The notes: generated from the sequence alone by a model not told the origin. Shown: positions 1 to 10,685, counted from the stretch's first letter. The stretch is DNA of 64,000 nucleotides from Agrypnia vestita (GCA_016648135.1 JADDOH010010103.1:62001-126000); one strand, 5' to 3'. Program-made: numbers and translations.

Positions 1-305
1 CCTTTTTAATCATTACTGTGTTGTCTGTGTATCGGACAAAGCTGATACAACTGTTTACATCTCGACAATAAATTTTTTCTGTATTACTATTTTACCTTTA
101 ACTATTATTATTTGTACCTTTAACGGTATTATTATTTTATCTGTCTCATGTTTTTCTGTATTATTATTATTATTACCTTTTAACTATTATTATTGTAACT
201 TTTAACTGTATTATTATTTTAACTGTCTTACGTTATTTAAAAAAAAAATTATTCTGTATATTTGTAAAAGCCCATAAGGGCGTTAAATAAATAAATAAAA
301 ATAAA
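1..305 (+). mobile_element. LINE 3' tail (family ending GGGCGTTAA + TAAA repeats)
   Basis: An AT-rich stretch ends in AAGCCCATAAGGGCGTTAA followed by TAAATAAA repeats. The same ending (AGCCCTACAGGGCGTTAA then TAAATAAA) closes a stretch at 10685, so this is a dispersed repeat end. The small AGCCC/GGGC(G)T hairpin followed by an A-rich simple repeat is typical of a non-LTR retrotransposon 3' end. No coding part is recognisable; the 5' side is cut by the window edge. Confidence 0.4.
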
Positions 306-344
306 TAAAAAATATTAAAGAATTAAGGTTGTTATTACGGTCGT

Positions 345-805
345 TAGACATATTTAACTGTAAATAGTTGCGGATATTTTATACGAACCGTATATTTTTC
401 CGAGAAACGATTCTCGACGTTTCGTTGAATGCTTATTCAACGTTATACTTAAACATATCACTTGTCTAAGACCATTAATGAGTTTAGGAATACACGAATA
501 GTTTCGACAACATCTGCAGTTGTTAAAACTAGTGGTGTATATATTCCTAAACATATTAGCGGTCTTAGACAAGTGATATATTTAAATATAATTATAAGGT
601 CATTCCACAAAGTTAATGCTAATTAAATAAATAATATAACTTATTCAGAGGGCAGACTGATTACTGCTTTCGAGGGCGTAAATTATATGCACTTTGTTGT
701 CGTCGAAAACACGAAACGTCGAAAATCGTTTCTCGAAAAAAAGTAAAAAAATACGGTTCGTATAAAATATCCACATCCACAAATATTTACAGTTAGATAT
801 ACCTT
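345..805. repeat. Nested inverted-repeat (foldback/MITE-like) element
   Basis: Outer arms at 347-430 and 700-803 are reverse complements with small gaps (both contain ACGAACCGTAT and CGAGAAACGAT). An inner palindrome at 441-590 has arms of about 70 bases around ATCTGCAG. No open reading frame of interest lies inside. This is probably a non-autonomous DNA element; target duplication is not clear. Confidence 0.6.
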
Positions 806-1193
806 TTTAATCGTTGTAAACCGTTAAATGTTTGTGAATGCGAAACAAATTTATTTGATATCCATTCATTGAGATTTCTACCTTTTAATTGGGGCGTCTG
901 AAGCAAATGAAGAAGCTTCAGAAACGTCTAGGGTCCTTAGTAAATTATCAGGTCTTAGTGTTTCAACCTGACAGCATAATTGCGCCTAAAACCCGCCACA
1001 ACCAATGTTGGAACACGTGTCTGTAGTAAACTGCGCGAAAATTGGCGTTTATAAACTTACGGGCAAACGAAGGGAGTGTAACGATAAACGCTTTTTTACC
1101 ACGTGCCTCAGAATTTGCTTTCAGTAACGTCTCGATTTTAGTCGAATAAATACTTAATAAAAACACAACAAAACTATTATAGTAGGTTTAATC
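806..1193. other. Unassigned interval
   Basis: Mixed sequence with a GC-richer part at 960-1130 (CACGTG E-box-like words at about 1015 and 1100). A 67-codon frame on the minus strand matches no family I know. No repeat or RNA gene is seen. Confidence 0.3.
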
Positions 1194-1730
1194 AGAACAC
1201 ATTCTTATTTGTGAAGTTGCAATCTTTTCAGAACAAAGTTCTGTGAAATTTAAAACCAAATTAATTAATCAATTAGAAAGACACACAGAAAACTCTAACC
1301 CACGAAAAGTATTTCAAATGGATTAATTAATTTGGTTTTTAATTTCACAGAACTTTGTTCTGAAAATATTTCAACTTCACAAATAAGAATGTGTTCTTGA
1401 ATGTGTGTTATATGTATCAAATGTGTCCAAAAATAAAAATGAAGTAAACGGTTAATTCTGGCGTCCATCTAGCGATAGTATTGCAAAGTAATTTGTAACT
1501 CCCGTATCAGTAAAAGTGGATTGCTCTAAAAATGGACAATAAATGTAAGTCAGTTAATAAAATGAGACTTATATATAAGGTCGATATATTCACGGAAATA
1601 TACAAGGCTTCTATAGCTTAATTGGAGAAAGCGCCAGCCCCGGAAAGGAGGAGATTCATGGTCCGAATCCCGGTAGTAGCCAAATATTTTTTCGCGGATT
1701 AGATTTGATTAATTAATTTGGTTTTAAACT
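1194..1730 (+). mobile_element. tRNA-like-containing inverted-end repeat, copy 1
   Basis: Element bounded by AATTAATTAATCAATTAG-type ends. The segment 1194-1277 is inverted and repeated at 1321-1401 (both contain CAGAACAAAGTTCTG), so the left end is a foldback. The body matches the reverse complement of 34142-34570. A tRNA-like unit lies at 1608-1681 (see separate entry). The same order of parts occurs at 61793-62120. I interpret it as a non-autonomous element carrying a tRNA-derived promoter unit. Confidence 0.6.
1608..1681 (+). other. tRNA-like (SINE-type pol III head) inside repeat
   Basis: GGCTTCTA at the start pairs with TAGTAGCC at the end (7 of 8). A-box-like TAGCTTAATTGG and B-box-like GGTCCGAATCC are correctly spaced. 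The centre contains CCCCGGA; relatives at 34.2 and 61.9 kb suggest an Arg(CCG)-like source. The T stem is mismatched, so this is a derived unit rather than a working tRNA gene. Confidence 0.55.
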
Positions 1731-1738
1731 ATTATAGT

Positions 1739-1905
1739 TTTATTTAATCACGAAAGTCACTTAACTGGAGCAGTATTATGTAATTCGGATTAATTTCACT
1801 CTCTTCACACAAGAATCTTCCACTCGTCTGGAATACTTTATAATCTTTTTCTAGAATATTCGCACGTCTGTGATCGCACTTTGCACTATCAAACGCCATG
1901 TAGGT
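1739..1905. repeat. Dispersed repeat M, copy 1
   Basis: Shares an ordered series of words with 30893-31060: CTGGAGCA.TATTAT, ATTCGGA, CACTCGTCTG, CACGTCTGTGATC / TACGTCTGTGATC. The two copies are diverged. Nature unknown; no coding sequence. Confidence 0.4.
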
Positions 1906-1937
1906 AATCTCGTAGTCTGTTTCGCTGGTCGCTTATA

Positions 1938-3221
1938 TTAGGTCCTTACATATGAAATTAGCGTTTAGTATGGGAGGAACATAAAGACGATTTTTTTTAT
2001 TATAATATATTTATTTAATCAAAGTATGTACCATTGCTATCTATGCACTTTTGCCATCTCATAGGTAGTTTATCGATCCCTTTACTAAAAAAACCATTCG
2101 GATGGGAATCAATAAAATCTTTGAAGGCGGTTTGGACTGCCCCATCGGAGTTGAATTTTTTCCTTTGCAAGAAGTTATCCGAATTTCGAAAAAAATGGTA
2201 ATCTGTTGGGGCAAGGTCCGGAGAGTACGGTGGATGGCTTAGACATTCCAATTGAAGCTCCTCTAATTTGGTAGCCGTCTGTTATGCAGTGTGTGGTCTA
2301 GCGTTATCACGAAGCAGCAGTAGCCTAGAGCGATTAACCAGCCTCGGTTGTTTAGCAGCTAGCTTTTCCATCATGGTTTGCAGTTGCTGACAATAGACAT
2401 CTGCCGTAATCGTCTGGCCAGATTTAAGAAAGCTGTAGTGAACGACACCAGCACTAGTCCACCAAACGCTCACAAGTAACTTTTTTGGAGTCAATTTTCG
2501 CTTGGGGCATGGTTTGGCTGGTTCGGCAGGGTTCAGCCCTTGCGATGAGCGCTTTCGATTATCGTACAGGATCCACTTTTCATCACAGGTAATGATTCGA
2601 TTTAAATCCCTTCATTATTGTGCCGGTTGAGTAATGCAACGCAGCAGTCAACGCGCGTTTGTTGATTTGCTTCACTCAATTCGTGAGGTACCCACCTTTC
2701 AAGCTTTTTCACTTACCAATTTGCTTCAAGTGGATTAAAACAGTTTTATCACTAACACCGCAGCCCTGCAGCTAACTCGGATGTGGTTTGCGATGGATCC
2801 GCTTCCACAATAGCCTTCAATTCTTCATTATCAACTTTGGTCTCCGGCCGTCCACGGGGCTTGTTCTGCAGGTCGAAATTTCCAGAACGAAAACGTTGGA
2901 ACCAAAAACGCGGTGTGTTTTCTTTTGCGGCACCGTCGCCATACACATCATTAATCCTTCGAGCCGTTTCTGCAGCACTGGTGCCACGGTGGAACTCGTA
3001 CTCGTAAATAACGCGATATTTCAAGTTTTTCATTTTGTAAACTGAGTGACGCAAAGAAAAAACCAATTGAGGAAAAAACAAATGAATTATAATTTTCAAA
3101 ACAGAAATACATGAGTAAATAGCTGTATAAATTTGGATTTGGAATTCCTAACCAAAGAGAAGATATTTGAGATCAAATTTGCCAGTACGGCAAAACGCCA
3201 ATTTTATATGTAAGGACCTAA
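1938..3221 (-). mobile_element. mariner element (cecropia-type), decayed
   Basis: Terminal inverted repeats of about 30 bases start TTAGGTCCTTACATAT at 1938 and end in the reverse complement at 3221. Both are flanked by TA, the mariner target duplication. The length of 1284 bp is full size. The interior encodes a Tc1/mariner DD34D transposase on the minus strand with broken frames. The closest family by motifs is the cecropia subfamily (YDNRKR after CDEKW, RWQKCID near the C-terminus). Confidence 0.92.
2015..3099 (-). pseudogene. mariner transposase pseudogene
   Basis: The transposase would cut and paste the element by binding its inverted repeats with an N-terminal helix-turn-helix domain and catalysing with a DD34D triad. 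Three pieces read from high to low coordinates. 3099-2752 holds the N-terminal domain (RVIYEYEFHRGTSAAETAR, FWFQRF, GRPETKVDNEELKAIVEADP). 2600-2282 holds CDEKWILYDNRKR (first Asp), the central VSVWW block and RDNARPHTA (second Asp; the family usually has HDNARPH). 2251-2015 holds YSPDLAPTDYHFF (third Asp) and the end RWQKCIDSNGTYFD. All three catalytic Asp codons remain. The gene is dead: a one-base deletion shifts frame just before CDEKW near 2600, and a Gln codon has become TAA right after PHTA (2282). Overall it is a single decayed copy. Confidence 0.92.
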
Positions 3222-3229
3222 TATATAAG

Positions 3230-3445
3230 AACGCATAGAAGTCGCCGCATTCGCTAGTATTCGTTTCTATTTCGCATGTGAACAATAGTGGTGATAGTTT
3301 GAAAATACTATGGTTGGGGTGTATTGTGTTGTGAATATAGTAGTGTAGTGTTGGTCCTGACGAAGGGACGGGTACGTCTCGAAACCGGTATACCGTAAAT
3401 CTGGTAGTGGTAGTAGTTTTTACTAAGTTTACTAACATTCAGTTA
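3230..3445 (+). repeat. Dispersed repeat with hammerhead-like motif (copy 1 of the 3.3/28.2-kb family)
   Basis: Positions 3311-3400 match 28221-28320 closely (shared GTGTAGTGTT, CCTGACGAAG, GTACGTCTCGAAACCGGTA). It directly abuts the mariner right end, so mariner may have inserted into it. No protein similarity is seen in the frames across it. Confidence 0.6.
3353..3395 (+). ncRNA. Hammerhead-ribozyme-like motif (variant core)
   Basis: Core CTGACGA, one extra A, stem II GGGACG/CGTCTC with loop GGTA, then GAA, a short stem III ACC/GGT, and an A at the expected cleavage position. Stem I on the 5' side is GGTC; the 3' side here (TACC) has lost its first pair. The sister copy at 28267 keeps GACC. 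Differences between the two copies in stem II keep pairing. The extra base after CTGACGA is not canonical. Confidence 0.5.
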
Positions 3446-4552
3446 TGCCCCAGATAACCTCAAACCTATTATGAAAATTATTCTCTTCAAAGCGCAACCA
3501 GTCCACTGTCTGAGCGCGGATCGCAGAAAGGGGCAGTGCCTACCTATCTAAAAAATCTATCAACATCTACGGCACTGGTGTAATTTATCGATCCGATATG
3601 GTATGGCGAATTAACACATCAAGGCCCGCCGTATACAATCAGACTGCAAACTAGACAGCGGCCCAAGAATCATTAGTTGCGTGTTAACAAAGGCGCTAAC
3701 CCGTCAAACTAAACCGATGCAGGGGAGGGTCGGGCGAACGGTTACTTGACCACAAACAGAATGAGAACAAATTTAAAATTTCCAGTACCCTTCGATTCTT
3801 CAAGATATGACTAGCTGTCCGTACCTGGCGTTGCACGGGTTAAGCATTAAGTTGAATTTTCATTAAATCACTTTGTATAAACCACTTAAATAATTCCTCT
3901 ACGTCTACCGGTTTCAAAATTTGAAAAAGGTTTTACTCTTCACCATACTAAATCGTAAGACATCGAAATACAAAAAGTGAAGTGACTATTGCAGCTGTAT
4001 GAAAAAGTGTATAAAAAATAAAAATAAATATTGATTCCTTCGCAAGAATTAGGCTTTTCAACAACGAGAGCTTGGCGTAATTTGGGTAAAGACTTCCGTT
4101 TACAGCCTTATAAGTTGCCTTTACCCAAGAACTATTATTAATTATTAACTACCTCTCTCGTTTCATCCACATTCAGACATGGTTGCTTGCATGCCCTTCG
4201 ACTATTGCGGTTCCTAACAGGACTACTTTCCAGTACACATTTTACCTGGTCGTGCTTCCACGACGCCCTCCATTTCTTGTCATCTTACCTCTATCATGCT
4301 CTCTTCATTCATTCGTTCAACCAAATAACCAAACCACAAAAGAACCATTTTAATTCTATTCCCTATGCTTTATTCTTTCCTAATTTGTTCATTCTTTACT
4401 CTGTCGAAAACATTTCCCCAGCATTCAATCTACTTTAATTCCTTTTCTGACAGTTCCAGCAATTTTTAATTCTCTAAATACAATGATTGCGAATTTCTCA
4501 TCGAATTCCAAATATTAATATGTTTTTGAGTAAGTAACACCGAATTGAAAGA
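3446..4552. other. Intergenic/intronic interval, no gene seen
   Basis: Holds a moderately GC-rich part at 3480-3760 without recognisable repeats (possible regulatory sequence). From 3840 it is AT-rich. No coding signal beyond chance frames. Confidence 0.35.
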
Positions 4553-4696
4553 GTCGATGTATGCGTGGAACATGAAAGAGATAGATGGATTGGATTGAAA
4601 TCTATATTTAAACAAAGCAGCTTAGTCGATGTATGCGTGGCACATGAAAGAGATAGATAGATTGGATTGAAATCTATATTTAAACAAAGCAGCTTA
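4553..4696. repeat. Two-copy tandem duplication, period 72
   Basis: The 72-base unit starting GTCGATGTATGCGTGG occurs at 4553 and again at 4625 with few differences (GGAACATG versus GGCACATG, TAGATGG versus TAGATAG). A recent local duplication. Confidence 0.85.
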
Positions 4697-4734
4697 CAAA
4701 TTATGACTTATCCTGAAAGTGTGGTTTTAATTTG

Positions 4735-5650
4735 ATTTGATACCGGGTAGGTCCAGCGCTTGCACGGATTTCTTCTTCTTCTTCTTTTTCTTTTAGTAGA
4801 TCCGTTTTCTGTGATACAGAAAAGTACGCTGGTATGACAAGGTCCAGCTATCCCTTCATCTTTTCGGTGATCTTCCCAGTAGGCGTCGTCCAAAGGCGAT
4901 TTCATTCGCTGCTGTATGCACGAGTCTGTCACTGTCCATTCAGGCTACGTGATCTCTCCAGAATCTCCTTCTGGATCTACTCCTTCGTGTTATGTCCTTT
5001 ATTTTGCAAGCTTTCCTTATGTCTACATTTCGGACGCGGTCACATAGAGTTTTTCCAGTAATGGATTTCAACACCGTCATTTCAGATGTTCTGAGGATTT
5101 CTTTGGTGGGGACAGTGTCAGCCCGCGTCTCTACGGCGTATGTCATAATAGGTCGCCCGCATGTCTTGTACATTTTGACCTTACTTTCAATATGCATATT
5201 TTTGTTTTTCCAGACCTTATTCTTGAGGCGTCTCTACGGCGTATGTCATAATAGGTCGCACGCATGTCTTATATATTTTGACCTTACTTTCAATATGCAT
5301 ATTTTTGTTTTTCCAGACCTTATTCTTGAGGCGTCTCTACGGCGTATGTCATAATAGGTCGCACGCATGTCTTATATATTTTGACCTTACTTTCAATATG
5401 CATATTTTTGTTTTTCCAGACCTTATTCTTGAGGCGTCTCTACGGCGTATGTCATAATAGGTCGCACGCATGTCTTATATATTTTGACCTTACTTTCAAT
5501 ATGCATATTTTTGTTTTTCCAGACCTTATTCTTGAGGCGTCTCTACGGCGTATGTCATAATAGGTCGCCCGCATGTCTTGTACATTTTGACTTTACTTTC
5601 AATATGCATTTTTTTATTTTACCAGACCAAATTCTTGAGACCCTGACACG
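4735..5650 (-). mobile_element. RTE-type LINE 3' fragment with internal tandem array
   Basis: The minus strand encodes the C-terminal part of a LINE reverse transcriptase protein. Positions 5197-4940 read ...KVKMYKTCGRPIMTYAVETR... then a block with SITGKTLCDRVRN.DIRKACKIKDI, the usual post-RT region of this family. A (GAA)n tract at 4768-4790 marks the 3' tail. The frame breaks after 4940. Upstream the same segment is repeated five times (5128-5642). Confidence 0.7.
5128..5642. repeat. 103-bp tandem repeat, five copies, inside LINE coding sequence
   Basis: The unit starting TCTCTACGGCGTATGTCATA occurs at 5128, 5231, 5334, 5437 and 5540, exactly 103 bases apart. Inner copies are nearly identical; the first and last share CGCCCGCATGTCTTGTACATT, while the inner ones read CGCACGCATGTCTTATATATT. 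On the minus strand each unit is the LINE segment around KVKIYKTCVRPIMTYAVETR. Since 103 is not a multiple of 3, the array cannot be read as one protein. Confidence 0.95.
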
Positions 5651-6796
5651 ATGGATGCTCTAAACTTGTTTGCGGTTTTATTTAAACTAATCTATCGGCG
5701 ATAGTTTGAACATCTCCTGCGCAGCAGCGTCCAATTATCGGGCAAACAGTGCGAGTTTAAAACCCGGGAACAACTTTAATTAATGGTTGCTAAAACTTTG
5801 GCGCTCTGCATTATTTTGGCAAGATTCGAAAACAAGGTGTTTAAAAAAAGGTGTTGGATTTTGTAGGCAATCCAGTCCAATTAGCAACACCGCAGGGTAG
5901 GTAATTGCGTGTTAACATGTCTATATTTAAGATATAGACACATACGAATGTCTTATTTGTTTACATCAGGATTTTGCGTCAAATAATACTTTCAAGTTCG
6001 ACAGTTTTGTTGTGTTTGTTCATAACATACCCCTTTAAATTTTGTCAATAAAAGTGCATTTATTATATAATCATACGTTAACATTTCTACTTTACCAGTA
6101 CCGAGATAAATACCATCCGCCTCCAATACCTTTTTGAAATCAAAATGTTTTTAGGGGCGCTTGTGTTTGTTTTCTTGTATTTTTCATAAGTACCCCAGGA
6201 AAGTTTGTTAATAAAACTGCATTTTTAATATACTGTTACTGCGGGAGAACAATTGATAACACTGGAAATTAATTAGCGAATTATACAATGAAAAAGTCAC
6301 TTAAAATCGATTCAAACGCTATTCTTTAAATTACCCTACTTCGTAAATTAATACTTTATTAGTTCATTAATTAATACATACAGTTCTATATTTTTACATG
6401 CAGTTCCGTGATTTGTGCACTGGGGAAGAAACTGCGAGAATCATTCCTCACAAATATACGGCTATTTATATTATATGAGTTTGTATGTATACAAAAAAAT
6501 AATAAAGATATACTGCTAACAGAATGTGCCGAACGATTGCAGGTAAACGGAACAGATAAAGTCTTAATTGTGTTAGTCGATTACGACACCATTCATTTTG
6601 TTTTGATCTATTATTATTTCTAATTTTCTTTATCGTAGAAAAGTGTAATTTTTAGTCGTGTTAAAATCGTAATTTATATTAACTGTTTCTATATAATATA
6701 TGTGGTGTATAACAAAGTTATTATTATTTATTTAATTATAATGTATCACCACCAAGTGTTTGCTTCCTTTGAAAATTTAAATGTTTCTATTGTGTA
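5651..6796. other. AT-rich interval, no gene seen
   Basis: Contains two loosely similar segments (about 6000-6065 and 6175-6240; both have CATA.ACCCC..TAAA/GGAAA, TTTGT.AATAAAA.TGCATTT), probably old repeat pieces. A 71-codon frame at 6408-6623 has no recognisable domain. Confidence 0.35.
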
Positions 6797-7255
6797 GTGG
6801 AAGGTGGTGTCAAAAGTAACAAAATAGACATTTTGGTTTATAACAAAATAATTAACCGGTTAAATTACCTGATTTTTTTTTTCAAAGCACTTCCATATAT
6901 TTAGAAACTAAGTGTATGGTTAAAAAAATTGAAGGTATTAAGAATATTTGTTTATTTGAAAATTAAAAAGAAGAAAACTGTTACATTTGACACCACAGTG
7001 GTGTCGATAGTTACACTCGTGGTGTCAATTGTAACATAAGTCGCACAAAACATAATGTATCTACTTATTTTTATGGGGTATATTTTTATGTACTAAATGA
7101 CTATAAAGTTGTAAGATACATAAAAACAAAACAAATTACCTAATTATAAAAACCAAAATTTATAAAATAATTCGAAAAAAATCTAATTTAATATGCTTCC
7201 CTAAAATAATTTTAATACCGTCAAAGTAGTTCAAATTGCTCAATCATTATCATAT

Positions 7256-7474
7256 TCACAATTGAAACACATAATTTAATTGTTTGGTTTGGGCACAATT
7301 CTCATGCGCCCATAATTTACAGAAGGAACACTGGATCCAACCCTCTTTGCTTGTTGAATATGGTTTGGTACAAATTAAATATAAAGCATCATCAGTTTCT
7401 TCTTTTTTCTCGGTTATTATACAAGTTTTTGTTCTTCTTTTACCTTGCTTATTTTTTGCAGCTTTGTTACTCAA
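7256..7474 (-). pseudogene. PHD-like zinc finger tail of a pogo/Tigger-type transposase (fragment)
   Basis: A 72-residue frame starts with a basic stretch (NKQGKRRTKT, nuclear-signal-like) and continues into C(x)n-GWIQCSFCKLWAHENCAQ, the Cys/His spacing and Trp of a PHD-type finger (residues about 34-66). In insects, fingers of this kind commonly close pogo/Tigger (jerky-like) DDE transposases. It sits inside an element with TA target site and inverted ends, which supports that source. The finger is cut at its last Cys pair and no DDE domain lies upstream on the minus strand. It cannot be a working transposase. A host PHD gene exon is the alternative, but I see no convincing splice sites. Confidence 0.6.
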
Positions 7475-7607
7475 TACGAAGGATTCCTTCTAATAAATGC
7501 AATCAGCTAATCTTTCAAAGCCATACCAACTTCATCCCAACCAGTGGGATATGTCAGAGTTGAGTTGTTGATGTTATTGGAGTAATAGTTGTTGATAATT
7601 TATTTTG

Positions 7608-8078
7608 ACTAACAAACTAACTAACCATCACGCCGTTTCCCCGCATGGGTATGCAGAGAGGATTGAACACCATACTCTTCTATCCTGACACACCACTTTT
7701 GCTTCGGCCACATTCATACATCTTCTCAAACAAGTTCTACGGTTGTTTGCGGCTTTAAATAGGGCCATCCTCAAATATATGTAGTATCTGATCGTGCCAG
7801 GTCTTTCACGGACGCCCTCTATTTCTATTGCTTTCAACACTCGCCTCATGTATGCATGAGCCTCATGCAATTATGGCCAAAAAGGATCTGTCAAAGGAAG
7901 CAAGACTAGCGGTACATAATAGCGTTCTAGTGCCAACCCTGATGTATGGAAGTGAAGCCTGGAATTGACAAAAGAGGAATGAAAGTAGACTGAATGCGGT
8001 GGAAATGCGGTCACTATGACGCTTGTGTGTAAAATCTTTGGTCGATAGAGTGAGGAATGAAAAAATTAGAATTTATTA
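7608..8078 (-). mobile_element. LINE fragment with 5' inversion (twin priming), GTTA-tailed family
   Basis: Positions 7865-7620 on the minus strand encode a LINE C-terminus (RRVLKAIEIEGVRERPG..., RRCMNVAEAKVVCQDRRVW..., ending SAYPCGETA and stop), followed by a GTTAGTTAG tail at 7608-7620. The adjoining 7880-8075 encodes an upstream part of the same protein on the opposite strand (NSVLVPTLMYGSEAWN, QKRNESRLNAVEMRS, KSLVDRVRNEKIR). Comparison with the intact order at 54186-54617 shows the 5' piece is inverted and about 25 codons are missing at the joint. Confidence 0.75.
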
Positions 8079-8828
8079 AAATTCACAGTAGTCAGCTAAT
8101 TCTTTTTCTGATTAGATAATAGCTTGTTGTGGGGTAGATATCCTAATACTGGGACAGATCCATCTTTTTTGATGCGTTCCATGTATCTATGAGGAGATAC
8201 GTGTCATATTTCGATATGCTTGGCTGCTTTTCTTATTGACACGTTTCCATTTTTTTATAAAATCTTTTATAAAAGTGTGCCTTCTCAAAGATTTCTTTGG
8301 ATGTTTTTCCCCTATTTGTCTTTCATTCTCTAGGTTTAACCATTTTTAACAACCAGGAACCCAAAATGACATTAACTTCCAATTACATTACATTATTATC
8401 TCGAAGGTGTCAATTGTAACATGTTACAATTGACACCCTTTACACTGTTACAATTGACACCTTTCGCCACATTGCATTAAGGTTATTTTTTGTCTTAAAC
8501 TATTAAAAAACTATTAAAATATATACACATCATGATAATAAACAATATTCTGAATACTAACACACAATTAAACAATAAAAAATACTTACAATTTGACGAA
8601 TACAAAAAGATGACTATTTAATGATTTTTTTACTTCACTAGGCCGAAATACGATGATATACAATATACCGATACTTTCAAACTGATGTTAACGCAAAATG
8701 GCGTTCTTTGATAGCTATTGATCCCGTCTAATAGACGGTACTGCTTGTCCCATTAAATGACCATTATTTAAAAATATACGGCGACTGTTACAATCGACAC
8801 CTGTTACTATTGACACCACCTTCCCCTA

Positions 8829-9227
8829 CTCTAATCTCACACTAGGACTAATCTATCAGGATCGGAAACAACTTTCTTAAGATCTGTTTCTAAAAAATAA
8901 TATTATTATAATAATATAAATGTTAATTTATGTAATATTATAAACAACTTTATATTTTGTTGAAATTTAGATTCAAAGCAGCCCATTTTTCAGTACTTTT
9001 CATATACGAAAATACGTGCGTACGGCTTAGGTAGAAAAATGTCTGTGAGCATATGCTTGAAGGGAGAGTTTTGACAAAAATAAAGTTCGGCGGTGTTTTA
9101 TTTTAGTATTAATGTATTTATATGCAAAAAACATTTGACCGGTATGAAGCTACTGCACCAATTAATTATAGTCGAATATGATTTCAATAAATTGCCAAAT
9201 ACGTTTATTTATTTCAATAAATATACA
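8829..9227. other. AT-rich interval, no gene seen
   Basis: No recognisable coding, RNA or repeat feature apart from simple AT tracts. Confidence 0.3.
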
Positions 9228-9726
9228 TATTTGTCAATTCCAAGACAAATAGGAATGAGCTGGGCTGCTTTTGGCAAACTCAAACAAAACAAACAAGAGA
9301 TCCCATATTAGTCTAAAAAGAAAAGCCTTTGAATCGTGCATACTGCCAGTGATGACGTATGGAGTGGAGACAATGGCCCTTACAAAGAAAAGTGTAGAAA
9401 AGCTCAAATGCACGCAATGATCCATGGAGAGATGCATGATTGGAGTAAGCCTAAGAGATAGAATAAGAAAAATTAAGCGCAGAATTAAAGTGTTAGATAT
9501 CATATATATATGTAGCGAAGCTAAAATAGCAATGGGCAGGGCATGAAGTGGAGACCTCGGGAGAATAAAAGAGGCGTTGGAAGACCTCAAAAGAGATGAG
9601 CCGACGATATAACCGTAGATATAACGAAATGGCTTCAATTAGCAAATAGCAAGAAAGGATGGAAGGGTATGGAAGAGGCCCATATACAGCAGTGGAGAGA
9701 TTAAGGTTAAAGAAGAAGAAGAAGAT
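9228..9726 (+). mobile_element. RTE-A LINE 3' end, copy at 9.2 kb
   Basis: Encodes, with frameshifts and stops, the C-terminal LINE sequence MSWAAFGKLK..., LKRKAFESCILPVMTYG.ET, KLKCTQ.SMER, GVSLRDRIR, then RRWGRPQKR-like and IQQWRD-like parts, ending in (GAA)n at 9713-9726. Six other window copies share it (21.2, 25.2, 30.1, 33.0, 61.1 kb). It is truncated at the 5' side, as is usual for LINEs. Confidence 0.8.
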
Positions 9727-10239
9727 TTCAATAACTTTAAGACTGATGCGATATATTTGGTTTTTCTCCCTCGATATTGAACACATAATTCTACACGAAT
9801 CGGCCGCGAATAAAACAGCATTGACATAAAAGCATCGTAGTTGAAAAATAAAATGGCTGGCACCCAGATCACCTATAAATAAAACCCTTTCTAATATCAA
9901 ACCCACTCTCTGTGTGGGGAAGACACGGGTCCCATATATTCATATCTCCGTGAGGAATGAAATATCCGACATTGGAAGTTTCCTTGCTCGGAGCATAATA
10001 AAACAAGCGTGACGCGCTGGGGATAATGTATGGGAATTATTAGAATGCAATTTCGCGGAAGGTTACAGTAGTAGATCACCGGAGAGCGCTTGATAGAAAA
10101 TATATTAAATTTTGGAGCGTATTGTTCTGCTCGTCTTATATTTGCACGAAATGGCATCCATGAGGGTGGGATTTCTGTCGGCGCTGTAAGGCTCTCCTGC
10201 TATAACGAGAGGTCAAAACAGAGGTTGAACTACTCAATA
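9727..10239. other. Unassigned interval
   Basis: Moderate GC at 9890-10200 with no known repeat. Minus-strand frames of up to 137 codons cross it but show no domain and overlap the RTE tail, so I treat them as chance. Confidence 0.3.
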
Positions 10240-10685
10240 GTTTAATTCCCCACTGCAAGGCTTCCTAGACTAGCAAACAGATTCGAACAACTGGACCTCT
10301 TTGCCAATAACCGTATATTATTCAAACATATAAGGTGTTTTAAAAGATTACTAGTATTTGTCGAATTGGACTTAAATAATTGATTTGTATTTGTGTGTAT
10401 ATTTTTTATTATAATATTACTTTCAATGCTTGTGCTATATGTTTTCACTCTACATTATTACTTTTTTTGTTTCGAAATTTCTATTACATTATTTTTTTCT
10501 TATGCTTCTGCTTTTTATATACATACTTGCTTTTTAATTTATATTATATTTATCTTTATATATTTGTATTTATATTTTAAGTATTTTCTTTTCTCTTTAT
10601 GTCGTTATTATGTTTACATGTTATTGTTTTTTCTCTTTATCTATTGTATAAGCCCTACAGGGCGTTAATTAATAAATAAATAGAC
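10240..10685 (+). mobile_element. LINE 3' tail (same family as 1-305)
   Basis: Ends with AGCCCTACAGGGCGTTAA then TAAATAAATA, matching the end at 270-300. The first 130 bases look like a decayed coding end (GVFKRLLVFVELDLNN-like in one frame). The middle is T-rich. Confidence 0.45.

Larger units (their letters stand above)
6797..8826 (-). mobile_element. pogo/Tigger-like DNA transposon remnant with TA target site
   Basis: The left end GTGGAAGGTGGTGTCAAAAG (6797) matches the reverse complement of the right end ending CCACCTTCCCC (8826). Both are flanked by TA (6795-6796 and 8827-8828). The word GGTGTCAATTGTAACA or its complement recurs inside at about 7000-7035, 8405-8460 and 8787-8816 as subterminal transposase-site-like repeats. 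Length is 2.03 kb. The only coding trace is a PHD-like finger on the minus strand; the catalytic domain is gone. A LINE fragment is inserted at about 7608-8078. Confidence 0.7.

Noticed and set aside
5128..5642. A CRISPR-like array
   Set aside because: The 103-base units are contiguous copies without variable spacers, are LINE-derived, and lie in a eukaryotic genome.
9234..9906. 134- and 137-codon minus-strand frames
   Set aside because: They are antisense to an RTE-A LINE end whose true coding strand is plus.
10380..10668. Hydrophobic plus-strand frames resembling membrane proteins
   Set aside because: They arise from a T-rich LINE 3' tail; Phe/Leu/Tyr-rich reads are expected by chance there.
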